64,000 nt of DNA, taken from contig NZ_CP070326.1 of assembly GCF_016917755.1 (NCBI RefSeq), positions 1,116,001 to 1,180,000 on the forward strand, read 5' to 3'. Shown here piece after piece: positions 28,230 to 37,528 of this stretch (within the stretch, counting starts at the first letter, position 1; each line of letters starts with the position of its first letter). The notes below the pieces were generated by a model, which was not told the origin of the DNA, did no database searches, and saw nothing but the letters and a program-made list of their open reading frames with translations. The stretch is from Streptomyces noursei (GTDB taxonomy: Bacteria > Actinomycetota > Actinomycetes > Streptomycetales > Streptomycetaceae). The position numbers and the translations under genes are program-made.

Positions 28230-28847
28230 CTAACGGTCGGCTGCCGGACCCTGCCAATCCTCGTGCCGGATCCGAGCGAGGTCGCGAACGCCGCTGACCG
28301 TCCCCCATTCGTTCTTCCCCAGCCGCGACAGCGGGCGCAACTTGCTGATCTCCGGGTGCCCGTCAACCAGGACGTCGTCCGAGACCACGGCATGTACGAC
28401 CCGCCCGAACACCACGGTGCCGTCCCCGATCCGCAGTGTGCTGTGCAGTTCGCACTCGAATGCCACCGGTGAGGCGGCGACCCGCGGCGGCTTCACCCGA
28501 AGGCTCGGTTCGGCCTCGATCGCCGCCGCCTCGAACTCGCTCACCCCATGCGGGAAGTCGGTGGCCGTGTCGTTGATCTGCTCAAAGAGCTCCTCCGGCG
28601 TGAAGTTGACCACGAATTCGCCGGTGGCCTCGATGTTCCGCAAGGTGTCCTTGCGGCCGACGGAGCTGAACTGCACCACCGGCGGTGCCACGCTGGCGAT
28701 ACTGAAGAAAGAATGGGGCGCCAGATTCGCCGTCCCATCGTGGGAGATGGTCGACACCCAGGCGATCGGCCGCGGCACGACCGTGGCGGTCAACAGCTTG
28801 TAGAAGTCATTGCGGGGCATCTCGGCAGGATTGAAATCAACTCGCAT
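28230..28847 (-). CDS. Flavin reductase-like, FMN-binding split-barrel protein
   Basis: A 205-residue protein: FYKLLTATVVPRPIAWVSTI, then NLAPHSFFSIASVAPPVVQF and the later GEFVVNFTPEELFEQINDTA are typical of the DIM6/NTAB flavin reductase group. It is likely to bind FMN and reduce flavin or a small substrate with NAD(P)H. ATG 28847 has no ribosome site, but a GATACTGA element lies just upstream, suggesting a leaderless transcript. There is no operon partner. Confidence 0.85.
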   Translation of the reverse strand: MRVDFNPAEMPRNDFYKLLTATVVPRPIAWVSTISHDGTANLAPHSFFSIASVAPPVVQFSSVGRKDTLRNIEATGEFVVNFTPEELFEQINDTATDFPHGVSEFEAAAIEAEPSLRVKPPRVAASPVAFECELHSTLRIGDGTVVFGRVVHAVVSDDVLVDGHPEISKLRPLSRLGKNEWGTVSGVRDLARIRHEDWQGPAADR

Positions 28848-29020
28848 GGTGATCAGTATCCACCTGCGGGGCCGCGGATTCCACGAACCATCCGCAGCAC
28901 CACCCCACCGCAAGGTTTGGTCGAAAGTGCCTGGCCTCGGAGCCATCGAGCGCCAGGAGCCGACGCCGTGCCAGCCACTGCCAGCGCCACCGTCCGGGAG
29001 GACTTTCGAGGTCCCCGCCC

Positions 29021-29467
29021 ATGCCCGCGGCGGGCACGTCACCCCTCAACCTCTACGACCACCTGGCGTCGAAAGCCCGCAAGCGCCCCGGCGCCTACCT
29101 TCGCATCTCCTCCGACCGCTTCGGCCTGGAGGCCGGCGTCGACCGCCAGCTCGAAGACGCCGAGGACAGCCGAACCCGCCTCGGTTGGGGATCATTCACC
29201 AAGATCTACAAGGAGAACGACACCTCCGCCTTCAAGAAGCGGAAGGCCACCCAGCCCGACGGGACCATCGACTGGATCGTCCTGCCTCCCGAGTTCCGCC
29301 GGTTGCTCACCGACCTCACGCTCGGCGTAATCGACGGCGTCAGCTTCTACGACCTCGACCGTCTCGTCCGCCAGCCGCGCGACCTCGAAGACCTCATCGA
29401 CATCGTCGAGTACGTCAAGCGTCCGGTGGCCGCAGGCCCTGTCGTTGCGATCGTCGATCGTGCTTGA
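29021..29467 (+). pseudogene. Truncated large serine recombinase (N-terminal catalytic domain only)
   Basis: About 135 residues match the start of actinomycete serine integrases: AYLRISSDRFGLEAGVDRQL with the catalytic Ser, FTKIYKENDTSAFKKRKATQ, and FYDLDRLVRQPRDLEDLIDI ending at EYVKRPV. Homology stops near 29427, where IS630 transposase sequence begins in another frame. The zinc-ribbon and DNA-binding domains are absent from the rest of the window. It marks the former presence of an integrative element or phage. Confidence 0.85.
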
Positions 29468-30575
29468 GTGCGCCAAGGGCTTGTCCATCATGGAGGTTGC
29501 GCGCCGGCTGCGGATCACTCCGGACACCGTCCGCAAGTGGAGGCGGCGATTCCTGGAACACGGGCTGGATGGCCTGTGCGACGAGCCTCGGCCCGGCGGT
29601 CCGCGGAAGATCACCGATGCCGACGTCGAGCGGGTGATTGTCAAAACCCTTGAAGAGAAGCCAGCGAACGCCACCCACTGGTCGACGCGGTCGATGGCCG
29701 CGGCGACGGGGATGTCCCAGTCGGCCATCTCACGGATCTGGCGGGCGTTCGCCCTGGCTCCACACCGTTTCCAGACCTTCAAGCTTTCCACCGACCCGTT
29801 CTTCATCGACAAGGTCCGCGATGTGGTCGGTCTCTATCTCGACCCGCCGGAGAAGGCTCTGGTGCTCTGCGTGGAGGAGAAGTCGCAGATCCAGGCACTG
29901 GACCGATCCCAGCCCGTCTTGCCGATGATGCCCGGGGTGCCCCAACGCCGCAGCCACGACTACGTTCGTGCCGGCACCACGACGGTGTTCGCCGCCCTGG
30001 AAGTGGCCAGCGGCAAGGTGATCGGCTCACTCCACCGCCGTCACCGTGCCGCCGAGTTCAAGAAGTTCCTGACCAAGCTCGACAAGGAAGTCCCCGCCAC
30101 GTTTGCGGTGCACCTGATCCTGGACAACTACGCCACCCACAAGACACCGGCGATCAAGAAGTGGCTTCTGGCCCATCCCCGCTTCCGCCTGCACTTCACG
30201 CCTACCGGATCATCGTGGTTGAACCTGGTGGAGCGGTGGTTCGCCGAGCTGACCAGCAAGAAGTTGCGGCGCGGAGTCCACCGCTCCGTCCAGGCCCTCG
30301 AACGCGACATCCGTACCTGGCTGACCGACTGGAACGACAACCCACGACCGTTCACCTGGACGAAGACCGCCGACGAAATCCTCGACAAAGTCGCCACATA
30401 CGGCAAACGAATCCCCGACTCAGGACACGAGCCAGCGGTGAGGGCTTGGGCCCGCAGCAATTGGCAGGCACGGGAAGGGCGGGTCCCGCCGATCACCGAT
30501 ATGTTGGCGAGCTGGGGAATCCTGCCGACGAGCTCTCAGGAGAAGGGATCATCCTGTGACCGATCTGCCGCCTGA
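29427..30575 (+). pseudogene. Truncated IS630-family transposase
   Basis: Homology begins at ALSLRSSIVLECAKGLSIME, so about 30 N-terminal residues of the first helix-turn-helix are missing, replaced by the recombinase fragment. The second and third catalytic residues are present (LILDNYATHK and WLNLVERWF), but the first Asp of CVDEKSQIQALDR is Glu (CVEEKSQIQAL). The usual end (ISDSGH) runs on into the next gene's leader, so the right end is also lost. No inverted repeats are seen. Dead remnant. Confidence 0.8.
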
Positions 30576-30981
30576 ACTGCGTGATCTGATCGCCTCCGGC
30601 CCCATGGCCCACCTGAGCACCATCAATGCCGACGGGAGCCCGCAGGTCACCGTCATCTGGATCGGTGTGGATGGCGGTGATCTCGTCTGCGGCCACATGT
30701 CGCGTCATGTGAAGCTGCGCAACATCGAGCGGGACCCGCGGGTGGTGCTCTCCTTCGACGCCCCACGAAAGCCCGGCGTCTTCTTGAATCCCTACGCCGT
30801 GTTGCGGGCGAGGGCCACCGTTCAGCCGAGCGAGGACGCATGGGATCTGCTCAACCGCTTGGCGAAGACCTACATCTCTCCCGACGCCGAGTTCCCGGGG
30901 GAGAAGACGCCCGGTTACCTCGTGCGCTACTCCGTCGAACGCATCGGCGGCGTCGGCCCGTGGGCGCCGACTGCGCACTGA
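30556..30981 (+). CDS. PPOX-class F420/FMN-dependent protein
   Basis: A 141-residue split-barrel protein with MAHLSTINADGSPQVTVIWI, then CGHMSRHVKLRNIERDPRVV, the pattern of F420-dependent PPOX enzymes of actinobacteria. It probably reduces an enzyme-specific substrate with F420H2 or binds flavin. GTG 30556 follows AGGAGAAGGG at a good distance. The upstream transposase frame overlaps its first codons, showing how close the IS remnant lies. Confidence 0.85.
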   Translation: MTDLPPELRDLIASGPMAHLSTINADGSPQVTVIWIGVDGGDLVCGHMSRHVKLRNIERDPRVVLSFDAPRKPGVFLNPYAVLRARATVQPSEDAWDLLNRLAKTYISPDAEFPGEKTPGYLVRYSVERIGGVGPWAPTAH

Positions 30982-31147
30982 GTCGCGAGGACCGACAGGA
31001 GGACCGGCACAGCAGCCCGGCCGGCCAGGGTCTTGCCGGAGGCGCTCGCTGACGCGGTCAACGACTTGGCTCAGAGGTCGGCATCGACTTCGTCCTGCCG
31101 CTCTCCTTGATCCTCGATCATTGAGGTTCGCGGTTCCGGGTCCCCGT

Positions 31148-32185
31148 TCAGTACGGCCGGGCGGCCTGTCGGTGGGCCGGGGCGAGGCTGGCTGCCTCGG
31201 CCTTGGGGAAGCTGATCCTCTTCGGGTCGCCGTCCGAGGTGTACCGCCTGACCGTCCCGTCGCGGAGCTTGTCCAGCCAGGCCGTCGAGGTGAACTGGGC
31301 CTCCGGGCCGGTCGCCGCCTGGGAGCGGATCCGCGGGATGGCTCCCGGGTCGAAGGCGGTCGAGAACGGGGAGGGGGCTGGGTTGGCTCCCACCAGGTAG
31401 ACGCCCTGGTGCTGGTAGCGCACACCGCCCGCGGCTCCCTCCAGCACCAGTTGCCGGGAGCGGGACATCGAACCGTTGGGAAGTGCCATCGACACCACCG
31501 ACAAACCGGGCACGGCTTGGGTGATTGCCCTCTGGTTGTCGGCGATGGCCTCCTGGGCGGTGGCGTCGTCCACCGTCCCCAGCGCGGTGTGCCGCAGGGT
31601 GTGGTTGCCGATCTCGAATTCGTGTTTGACGAGCCAGTCCAACGGCTTTCGGCCGCCTGGCTCACGGAACGGGTCGGCGTTGACGAAGAAGGTCGCCACG
31701 GGGCGGAATCCGGGGTGCTTCCGGGCGACGTCCAGCAGGATGCCCACCGCGGTGTCGGACGCGGGCCGGCCGTCCGGGCTCAGACGGAACTGGCTGACGG
31801 TCGAGTCATCGAAGGTCAGCACCACAGGGTGGGTACCGGCGGGAATGTCGATCTTCCCGCTGCTGAACTCCCGCGCGGTGACCGGTACGTATCTCTCCCG
31901 TGCCAGCCGTTCCAGCTCGGCGCGGAAGTCCTGCGGTGTGCGGTCGTACACACTCCGGGGCTCGGCCACCAGCTGGTGGTACATCAGCACCGGGACCGCA
32001 CCGAGCTCGTCGGCCTGCACTGCCGCCGGGTCGGCGACGGCCGCCTGCCCGCCGGCCTTGTGTGCCCTGCCCGGCGGCCCGTTTCGGCCCCGTTCCAGCG
32101 CGGATTGGGACGCCGAGCAGGCGGTGAGCAGCAGGACTGCCGATGCGACGATGACCGCGCCACCGCTTCGATGGGATGGCCGCAT
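31148..32185 (-). CDS. Polysaccharide deacetylase lipoprotein
   Basis: A 345-residue exported enzyme. A signal with lipobox LLLTACSAS makes it a lipoprotein. The NodB domain has AVPVLMYHQLVAEP, the catalytic/metal Asp pair in PVVLTFDDSTVSQF, the zinc His pair in IGNHTLRHTALG and the later ALPNGSM. GGAGG lies five bases before ATG 32185. It is divergent from a putative glycoside hydrolase, an arrangement suggesting joint action on a surface or cell-wall polysaccharide, as in PgaB-like systems where deacetylase and hydrolase are fused. Confidence 0.87.
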   Translation of the reverse strand: MRPSHRSGGAVIVASAVLLLTACSASQSALERGRNGPPGRAHKAGGQAAVADPAAVQADELGAVPVLMYHQLVAEPRSVYDRTPQDFRAELERLARERYVPVTAREFSSGKIDIPAGTHPVVLTFDDSTVSQFRLSPDGRPASDTAVGILLDVARKHPGFRPVATFFVNADPFREPGGRKPLDWLVKHEFEIGNHTLRHTALGTVDDATAQEAIADNQRAITQAVPGLSVVSMALPNGSMSRSRQLVLEGAAGGVRYQHQGVYLVGANPAPSPFSTAFDPGAIPRIRSQAATGPEAQFTSTAWLDKLRDGTVRRYTSDGDPKRISFPKAEAASLAPAHRQAARPY

Positions 32186-32364
32186 GATGCCTCCGGATGT
32201 GAACGAGATGCTGCCCGTCACCTCCAAGCCTCGGGCAACAGCGTGACGCGCACCCCGGCACGCTAGGCCGAAAGCATGACTACTCGCTCGAAACCTCTTG
32301 GGCGGACGGCGTGGCGGCTATCTCATGACGCAAGAACACCTCTTTCGAGAACGGCAGAGTGGAC

Positions 32365-33957
32365 ATGCGTGGACATCGCCCCCGAATACGATCCGCCGTC
32401 ATCACCATCTCCCTGGTGGTCCCGGCCTGCACGGCGCTCGGCGCCTTCGCCATACAGTCCCTGTCTCACCAGCTGCGGGTCGAAGGGCTCGGCAGCGAGG
32501 GCGTGTTGGGCCGAGCCGACGTCAGCAGCCCGCACCTTGCGATCACGGCCAAGGAAGGGGCCGACGACCTGGCCGAGCTGGAGGTGCGACTCGACGGGAA
32601 GCCGGTGCACACCCACCGGGCCGACGGCCGCGTCATACTCGACGCCCCCGTGCTCGCCGAGGGCAGACACGAACTGACCGCCACATCCCACAGTGGCCTG
32701 CCCTTCCTGCACGACATATCCCGGACGTTCACGGTGGACACCACCGCCCCGAAACTGCGGCTGTCCCCCGTCCGAGCCACCCGGCCCGGCGCACCGGTGA
32801 CGGTACGCGGCCGGGTCGAGGACGCCGGGCGGGTGAAGGTCTCCATAGCCGGTGCGCCGGTGCCCGTCCGCGACGACGGCACCTTCTCCCGGCGGCTCGA
32901 ACGGCCCCCCGCCCATATCGACGTGGCGGCCATGGACGCGGGCGGCAACGTCACCCGCGGGCACGTGGACGCGGTCGCGCCCTATCCCCTCACCCGGGCC
33001 GCGCACCTGACCGCCATCGGATGGGCCTCGCCGGAGGTTCGTGAGCCGGTTCTCCAGCTCATCAAGGACAGGAAGCTCAACACCGTCGAGCTCGACATCA
33101 AGGACGAGGACGGCGAGGTCGGCTACGACTCCTCCGTGCCGCTGGCCCGCGAGATCGGCGCCGTGAAGAACCGCTACGACGCACACAAGGTGCTCGACAC
33201 CCTGCACGGCATGGGAGCCCGCGTCGTCGGCCGCATCGTCGCCTTCCGCGATCCCCTCCTGGCCCAGGCATCCCACCGCCAGGGCAAGGACCACCGCCTG
33301 GTCCAGGCCCCCGACGGCAGCCCGTACGACGGCGGCCACTACGGCAAGCTCTCCTTCACCAACTTCGCCGATCCCGAGGTCCGCCAGTACAACATCGCCC
33401 TGGCCACCGAAGCGGCCAAGCTGGGCTTCGACGACATCCTGTACGACTACGTGCGCCGCCCCGACGGGAAGCTCTCCACGCTGCGCTTCCCCGGCCTGGG
33501 CGACCAGACCCCCGAAAAGTCCATCGCCGATTTCGTCGCCGACACCCGCCGCAGCATCCGCCCCGAAGGCGCGTACCTCGGGGTCTCGGTGTTCGGCATC
33601 GCCGCCACCCGGCCCACCGAAATCGCCCAGGACATCCCCGCCATGGCCCAACACGCCGACTACATCGCCCCCATGGTCTACCCCTCGCACTGGGCTGCCG
33701 GTGAGTACGGGGTCGCCAGCCCGAATGCCAGCCCCTACGAGATCGTCAACCGGTCGCTGGCCGACTTCGCCAAACAGATCAAGGGCACCGGAGCCACCGT
33801 CGTCCCCTGGCTCCAGGACTTCTCCCTCGGCGTCCACTACGGCCCCAATGAAGTCGCCGACCAGATCAGAGCTGCGGCCGGGGACGGCATGAACTCCTTC
33901 CTGCTCTGGAACGCCGGAGCCGCCTATCAAGGGGCGGCGCTCGCCACCCTGCGGTGA
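32365..33957 (+). CDS. Putative glycoside hydrolase (DUF4015-type), membrane-anchored
   Basis: A 530-residue protein. An N-terminal hydrophobic helix (SAVITISLVVPACTALGAFA) anchors or exports it. Residues about 60-205 are Ig-like/bacterial-Ig segments; from about 215 a TIM-barrel follows, with LNTVELDIKDEDGEVGYDSS, GARVVGRIVAFRDPLLA, GFDDILYDYVRRPDGK, GVSVFGIAA and DYIAPMVYPSHWA, the putative glycoside hydrolase (GH13-like) family with acidic residues after strands. ATG 32365 was chosen; a GTG two codons earlier is in frame. It is probably co-regulated with the divergent deacetylase. Confidence 0.82.
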   Translation: MRGHRPRIRSAVITISLVVPACTALGAFAIQSLSHQLRVEGLGSEGVLGRADVSSPHLAITAKEGADDLAELEVRLDGKPVHTHRADGRVILDAPVLAEGRHELTATSHSGLPFLHDISRTFTVDTTAPKLRLSPVRATRPGAPVTVRGRVEDAGRVKVSIAGAPVPVRDDGTFSRRLERPPAHIDVAAMDAGGNVTRGHVDAVAPYPLTRAAHLTAIGWASPEVREPVLQLIKDRKLNTVELDIKDEDGEVGYDSSVPLAREIGAVKNRYDAHKVLDTLHGMGARVVGRIVAFRDPLLAQASHRQGKDHRLVQAPDGSPYDGGHYGKLSFTNFADPEVRQYNIALATEAAKLGFDDILYDYVRRPDGKLSTLRFPGLGDQTPEKSIADFVADTRRSIRPEGAYLGVSVFGIAATRPTEIAQDIPAMAQHADYIAPMVYPSHWAAGEYGVASPNASPYEIVNRSLADFAKQIKGTGATVVPWLQDFSLGVHYGPNEVADQIRAAAGDGMNSFLLWNAGAAYQGAALATLR

Positions 33958-34081
33958 CAAGGTCCGGGATCCCAGCAGGTCGTGCCTGGGCCCCCTGCCT
34001 GTTCGGTTTCCGGCGGGACCGGCAGGAGGGCTTGGTCAGGTTGGTGTGAGTGCTGGTATGTCGTGATTCAGTCACTCCGGC

Positions 34082-34313
34082 TTGCGGACGGCCATGCTGT
34101 TCAACGCAGCTCGCAGGGTCTCGCCAGCGAAGTCCGCGTCCGAGGCAGCTCGCCCGACTCGTCATGGACCCGCATCGCCAGGCAGCCCTTCGGGAACGCA
34201 GCCCGCGCCACCCGAGCCGTTTCCGTTTCCTCGGGAACCCCGTCGATCTTCCTGGCGTGCAACGACACCGAAACCTCCCCCACCACAACAACATCGGCCT
34301 TCACAACCACCAC
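34082..34313 (-). pseudogene. Decayed N-terminus of an IS1182-type transposase
   Basis: The minus strand reads VARAAFPKGCLAMRVHDESGE, matching the first 30 residues of IS1182-like transposases; a frameshift follows, after which DADFAGETLRAAL continues the match. Nothing of the catalytic core remains. The rest of 33958-34639 holds no gene. Confidence 0.45.
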
Positions 34314-34639
34314 GGGCCAAGAAGACTGTCGTCGCGTTCAGCACCCGGTTACCGCACCAGGAGCGTCAACTTCACTGGCACCAATTCGCCCTGACGAGGG
34401 TGACCGCGGCCCGGGCCGGTGGAGGTCTGAGACCGGGTATGCGTTGCGTCGGCTTCGGCTTGCCGGGTCTCGGTCCGTGTGCCGCTTCATGAGGGCCGTG
34501 CGAGGGACGTTGGCAGCGCCCCGTCCGGGGCTGCCGCCGCCGCGGGCTCCGTCAGAGCCGCTGCGGCCGTACGGAGAGTTTCGCGGCGGGCGAGGGGCGC
34601 GGGGCAGAGTCGTGTCTCCGCACCTGTCCAGGACGAATG

Positions 34640-35545
34640 TCACGGCCGTGCGTGGCGATGGATGAGGTCCAGGAGGCGGAGCACCGCGGCGTCCGCGTCG
34701 GGGCGGTGGACGGCGGCGATGGTCGTCTCCAAGTGCGGCGACGATCCGCGCAGCGGTACGAAGGCGATTCCGGGGATGGGGAAGTCGCGCAGGTCCTCCG
34801 GCAGGAGGCTGACGCACAGTCCGGCGGCGACGTAGCCGAGCAGGCCGGTGAGGTCGTCGGCCCCGGCGCGGCAGCGAGGGGTGAACCCGGCGTCACGGCA
34901 GGCGAGTTGGGCCTGCTGGGCGAGGCTGGGGAGGGCATCCCCGCTGGGCAGGACGAAGTCCTCGTCGCGGAGGTCCGTCAGGGCGATCGCGTCGGATCCG
35001 GCCAGCCGGTGCTCGTGCGGGAGGGCAGCGACGATGCGCTCGACGGCGAAGTCGCGGACGGCCAGGTCGTCCGACAGGGGCGAGGGGTCGCGGACGAACG
35101 CCAGGTCCAGGGTGCCGGCGCTGAGCATCTCGGCGAGGGTGGCTGTGGAGTCCTGGTGCAAGTGGACGCGCAGGCCGGGGAGTTCCTCGGCGGTCGCGCG
35201 GAGCAGCCAGGGCAGGTGACGGTGGCTCAGGATGCTCACGTACCCCACCCGGACGTCCCCCTCCAGGCCGTGCGCGACGCGCCGGACCCGCTCGATCGCC
35301 GCGGACTGGGAGTCCAGCAGCCGCCGCGCCTCCGTGGCGAAGGCCGCGCCCGCGGGTGTGAGGCGTACACCGCGCGGGCTGCTCGGGCCGCGCTCCAGGA
35401 GGGTCACGCCCAGGCCGCGCTCCAGTCGCTGAATGGCCTGGCTGAGCGGGGGCTGGCTCATCGAGAGGCTTTCCGCGGCCCGGCCGAAGTGCTTCTCCTC
35501 GGCCACGGCCAGGAACTGCTCCAGCAGGCGTTTCGACAGGTCCAT
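34640..35545 (-). CDS. LysR-type transcriptional regulator
   Basis: A 301-residue regulator. The N-terminal helix-turn-helix (LLEQFLAVAEEKHFGRAAES, SMSQPPLSQAIQRLE) precedes a periplasmic-binding-like effector domain with GDVRVGYVS and LPHEHRLAG. It is divergent from the decarboxylase/dehydrogenase/CoA-transferase operon and very likely controls it. ATG 35545 is preferred because homology starts there; it lies inside a palindrome (35544-35559), which suggests tight autoregulation. Confidence 0.9.
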   Translation of the reverse strand: MDLSKRLLEQFLAVAEEKHFGRAAESLSMSQPPLSQAIQRLERGLGVTLLERGPSSPRGVRLTPAGAAFATEARRLLDSQSAAIERVRRVAHGLEGDVRVGYVSILSHRHLPWLLRATAEELPGLRVHLHQDSTATLAEMLSAGTLDLAFVRDPSPLSDDLAVRDFAVERIVAALPHEHRLAGSDAIALTDLRDEDFVLPSGDALPSLAQQAQLACRDAGFTPRCRAGADDLTGLLGYVAAGLCVSLLPEDLRDFPIPGIAFVPLRGSSPHLETTIAAVHRPDADAAVLRLLDLIHRHARP

Positions 35546-35559
35546 ATGGCAGACCATAT
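35544..35559. promoter_or_regulatory. LysR-type box overlapping the regulator start
   Basis: A perfect 16-base palindrome-like repeat, ATATGG and CCATAT around four bases, has the T-N11-A form of LysR sites and covers the lysR start codon. A second ATATGG half-site lies at about 35586-35591, toward the operon promoter. Confidence 0.5.
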
Positions 35560-35681
35560 CAAAGGGAAGGGAAAGCGTATTGGACAGATATGGGGCCGGG
35601 GGCGTGGAGTGGTGTCAGGCGCTGAGCGGAGGATCCGCTCAGCGCCGGCACACGGCACAGGCGTCTCCAAGGAGGCCACTC

Positions 35682-36419
35682 ATGCACATGCACGACGTCG
35701 CCCGGCTGTTCACCACCCCGCTGGACGCACCCGCTTTCGCCCCCACCCGGTATCGGTTCACCGACCGCGAGTACCTCAACATCACCTACCGCACCGACCC
35801 CGAGGCCCTGCGACGCGTCGTCCCCGAGCCCCTTTCCGTTCCCGAACCGCTGGTGCGGTTCGAGATCATGCGGATGCCCGACGTGACGGGTCTTGGTGAC
35901 TACACGGAGGCGGGGCAGGTCGTCCCCGTCACGTACGGGGGCGAGCCCGGCGAGTACAACCTGGCGATGTACCTCGACAGCGTGCCGGCGATCTCCAGCG
36001 GGCGGGAGCTGAGCGCGTACCCGAAGAAGGCAGGCAAGCCCCGGCTCTTCGTCGACTCCGACACCCTGGTCGGCACCCTGGACTACGGCTCTCTGCGGGT
36101 GGCCACCGCCACCATGGGCTACAAGCACCACCCGATGGACCCGGACGAGGCCCGCGCGGAGATCTGCGTGCCCACGTACATGGTGAAGGTGGTGCCCGGT
36201 TACGACGGGCGGCCGCGCATCTGCGAGCTGGTCCGCACGCAGATCACCGACCTCACCGTCAAGAGCGCCTTCCGCGGCCCGGCCCGCCTGGAGCTCTTCG
36301 CGCACGCGCTGGCGCCGCTCGCCGACCTGCCGGTGCTGGAGGTGGTCTCCGCGAGCCACATCCTCACCGACCTCACCCTCAACCCGGCCGAGGTCGTCCA
36401 CGACTACCTCACCCGCTGA
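35682..36419 (+). CDS. Acetoacetate decarboxylase family protein
   Basis: A 245-residue protein matching ADC-fold decarboxylases. The Schiff-base Lys pair is in GRELSAYPKKAGKPRL, and the acidic pocket motif VRFEIMRMPD and EYNLAMYLDSV are present. It should decarboxylate acetoacetate or a related 3-oxo acid. AGGAGG sits six bases before ATG 35682. First gene of a three-gene operon with a dehydrogenase and a CoA-transferase, suggesting breakdown of a short beta-hydroxy/oxo acid. Confidence 0.88.
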   Translation: MHMHDVARLFTTPLDAPAFAPTRYRFTDREYLNITYRTDPEALRRVVPEPLSVPEPLVRFEIMRMPDVTGLGDYTEAGQVVPVTYGGEPGEYNLAMYLDSVPAISSGRELSAYPKKAGKPRLFVDSDTLVGTLDYGSLRVATATMGYKHHPMDPDEARAEICVPTYMVKVVPGYDGRPRICELVRTQITDLTVKSAFRGPARLELFAHALAPLADLPVLEVVSASHILTDLTLNPAEVVHDYLTR

Positions 36420-36470
36420 AGGCGCCCCCGAGCAGTCCTTTCGAGAAGTACAGAAAGCGGTGTACGCACC

Positions 36471-37457
36471 ATGAACGCACCCAGCACGGACATCCCCGCC
36501 GCGTACCGCCGCGCCACGGTCATCGGCGGCGGCGTGATCGGGATCTCGTGGGCGGCTCTCTTCCTCGCCCACGGCCTTGAGGTCACCGTCAACGACCCAC
36601 GCCCCGACGCGGAGCAGCAGGTCCTGGCGGGCCTCGCGGAGATCACCCCGACCCTGTCCGAACTCGGGCTCCCCACCGGGGATTTCACCTCTCGCCTCCG
36701 CTTCGAGGCCGACCTGGCGGCCGCGGTCGCGGACGCCGACGTCGTGCAGGAGAACGGCCCCGAGCGGCTGGCGGTGAAGCAGAGGATCTGGAGGGCCGTC
36801 GAGCACGCCGCCCCCGCCCATGCGCTGCTGGCCACCTCCACCTCCGGCATCCCCGCCAGCGCGATCGCCGAGGCGATGGAGCAGCCGGAACGGCTGGTCG
36901 TCGGCCACCCGTTCAACCCACCCCACCTCGTGCCGCTGGTGGAGATCGTGCCCGGCGCGAAGACCTCCGCGCGGACCCTGCTGCGGGCCCGCGACTTCTA
37001 CGCCTCGCTCGGCAAGAAGCCGCAGATCCTGCGCAAGGAGATCCCCGGCTTCGTCGCCAACCGCCTGCAGTCCGCGCTCTTCCGCGAGTGCGTGCACCTG
37101 GTGGCCGAGGGCGTGGTGACCGAGGCCGAGCTGGACGAGATCGTCACCGACTCCATCGGCCTGCGCTGGGCGGTCGCGGGCCCCTTCCGCACCTTCCACC
37201 TCGGCGGCGGACCCGGCGGCCTGCCGCACTTCATCCAGCACCTGGGCAGCGCCATGGAGGCGACCTGGCCGGGTCTCGGTAACCCCACCTTCGACGAGCC
37301 CACCGTTGCCGTGCTGACCGAGCAGGCGCAGGAGGCGTTCGGGGACGAGACGGTCGGCGAGCTCGCCGCAGGCCGCGACCGCGCGCAGATCGCCCTGATG
37401 CGGGCGCTCGGCAAGACCCCGGACACCGCGCCGGACATCGCCGCCGTCCATGCCTGA
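36471..37457 (+). CDS. 3-hydroxyacyl-CoA dehydrogenase family protein (L-carnitine dehydrogenase-like)
   Basis: A 328-residue NAD-dependent dehydrogenase. The Rossmann start is ATVIGGGVIGISWAALFLAH, the catalytic His lies in VVGHPFNPPHLVPLVEI, and the C-terminal helical domain begins KEIPGFVANRLQSALFRECV. The HPFNPP form and length of about 320 are typical of carnitine dehydrogenase and related 3-hydroxy-acid dehydrogenases rather than FadB-type enzymes. It lies 51 bases after the decarboxylase gene. A 14-base repeat (GCCTGACGCCACAC, two copies and a partial, 37452-37488) lies over its stop. Confidence 0.87.
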   Translation: MNAPSTDIPAAYRRATVIGGGVIGISWAALFLAHGLEVTVNDPRPDAEQQVLAGLAEITPTLSELGLPTGDFTSRLRFEADLAAAVADADVVQENGPERLAVKQRIWRAVEHAAPAHALLATSTSGIPASAIAEAMEQPERLVVGHPFNPPHLVPLVEIVPGAKTSARTLLRARDFYASLGKKPQILRKEIPGFVANRLQSALFRECVHLVAEGVVTEAELDEIVTDSIGLRWAVAGPFRTFHLGGGPGGLPHFIQHLGSAMEATWPGLGNPTFDEPTVAVLTEQAQEAFGDETVGELAAGRDRAQIALMRALGKTPDTAPDIAAVHA

Positions 37458-37528
37458 CGCCACACGCCTGACGCCACACGCCTGACACCTCTCAACCGAA
37501 CGCCTCACACCGAGGAAGACGAACCACC

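Noticed and set aside
35559..37508. Minus-strand 649-codon open frame
   Set aside because: Antisense shadow of the decarboxylase and dehydrogenase genes.
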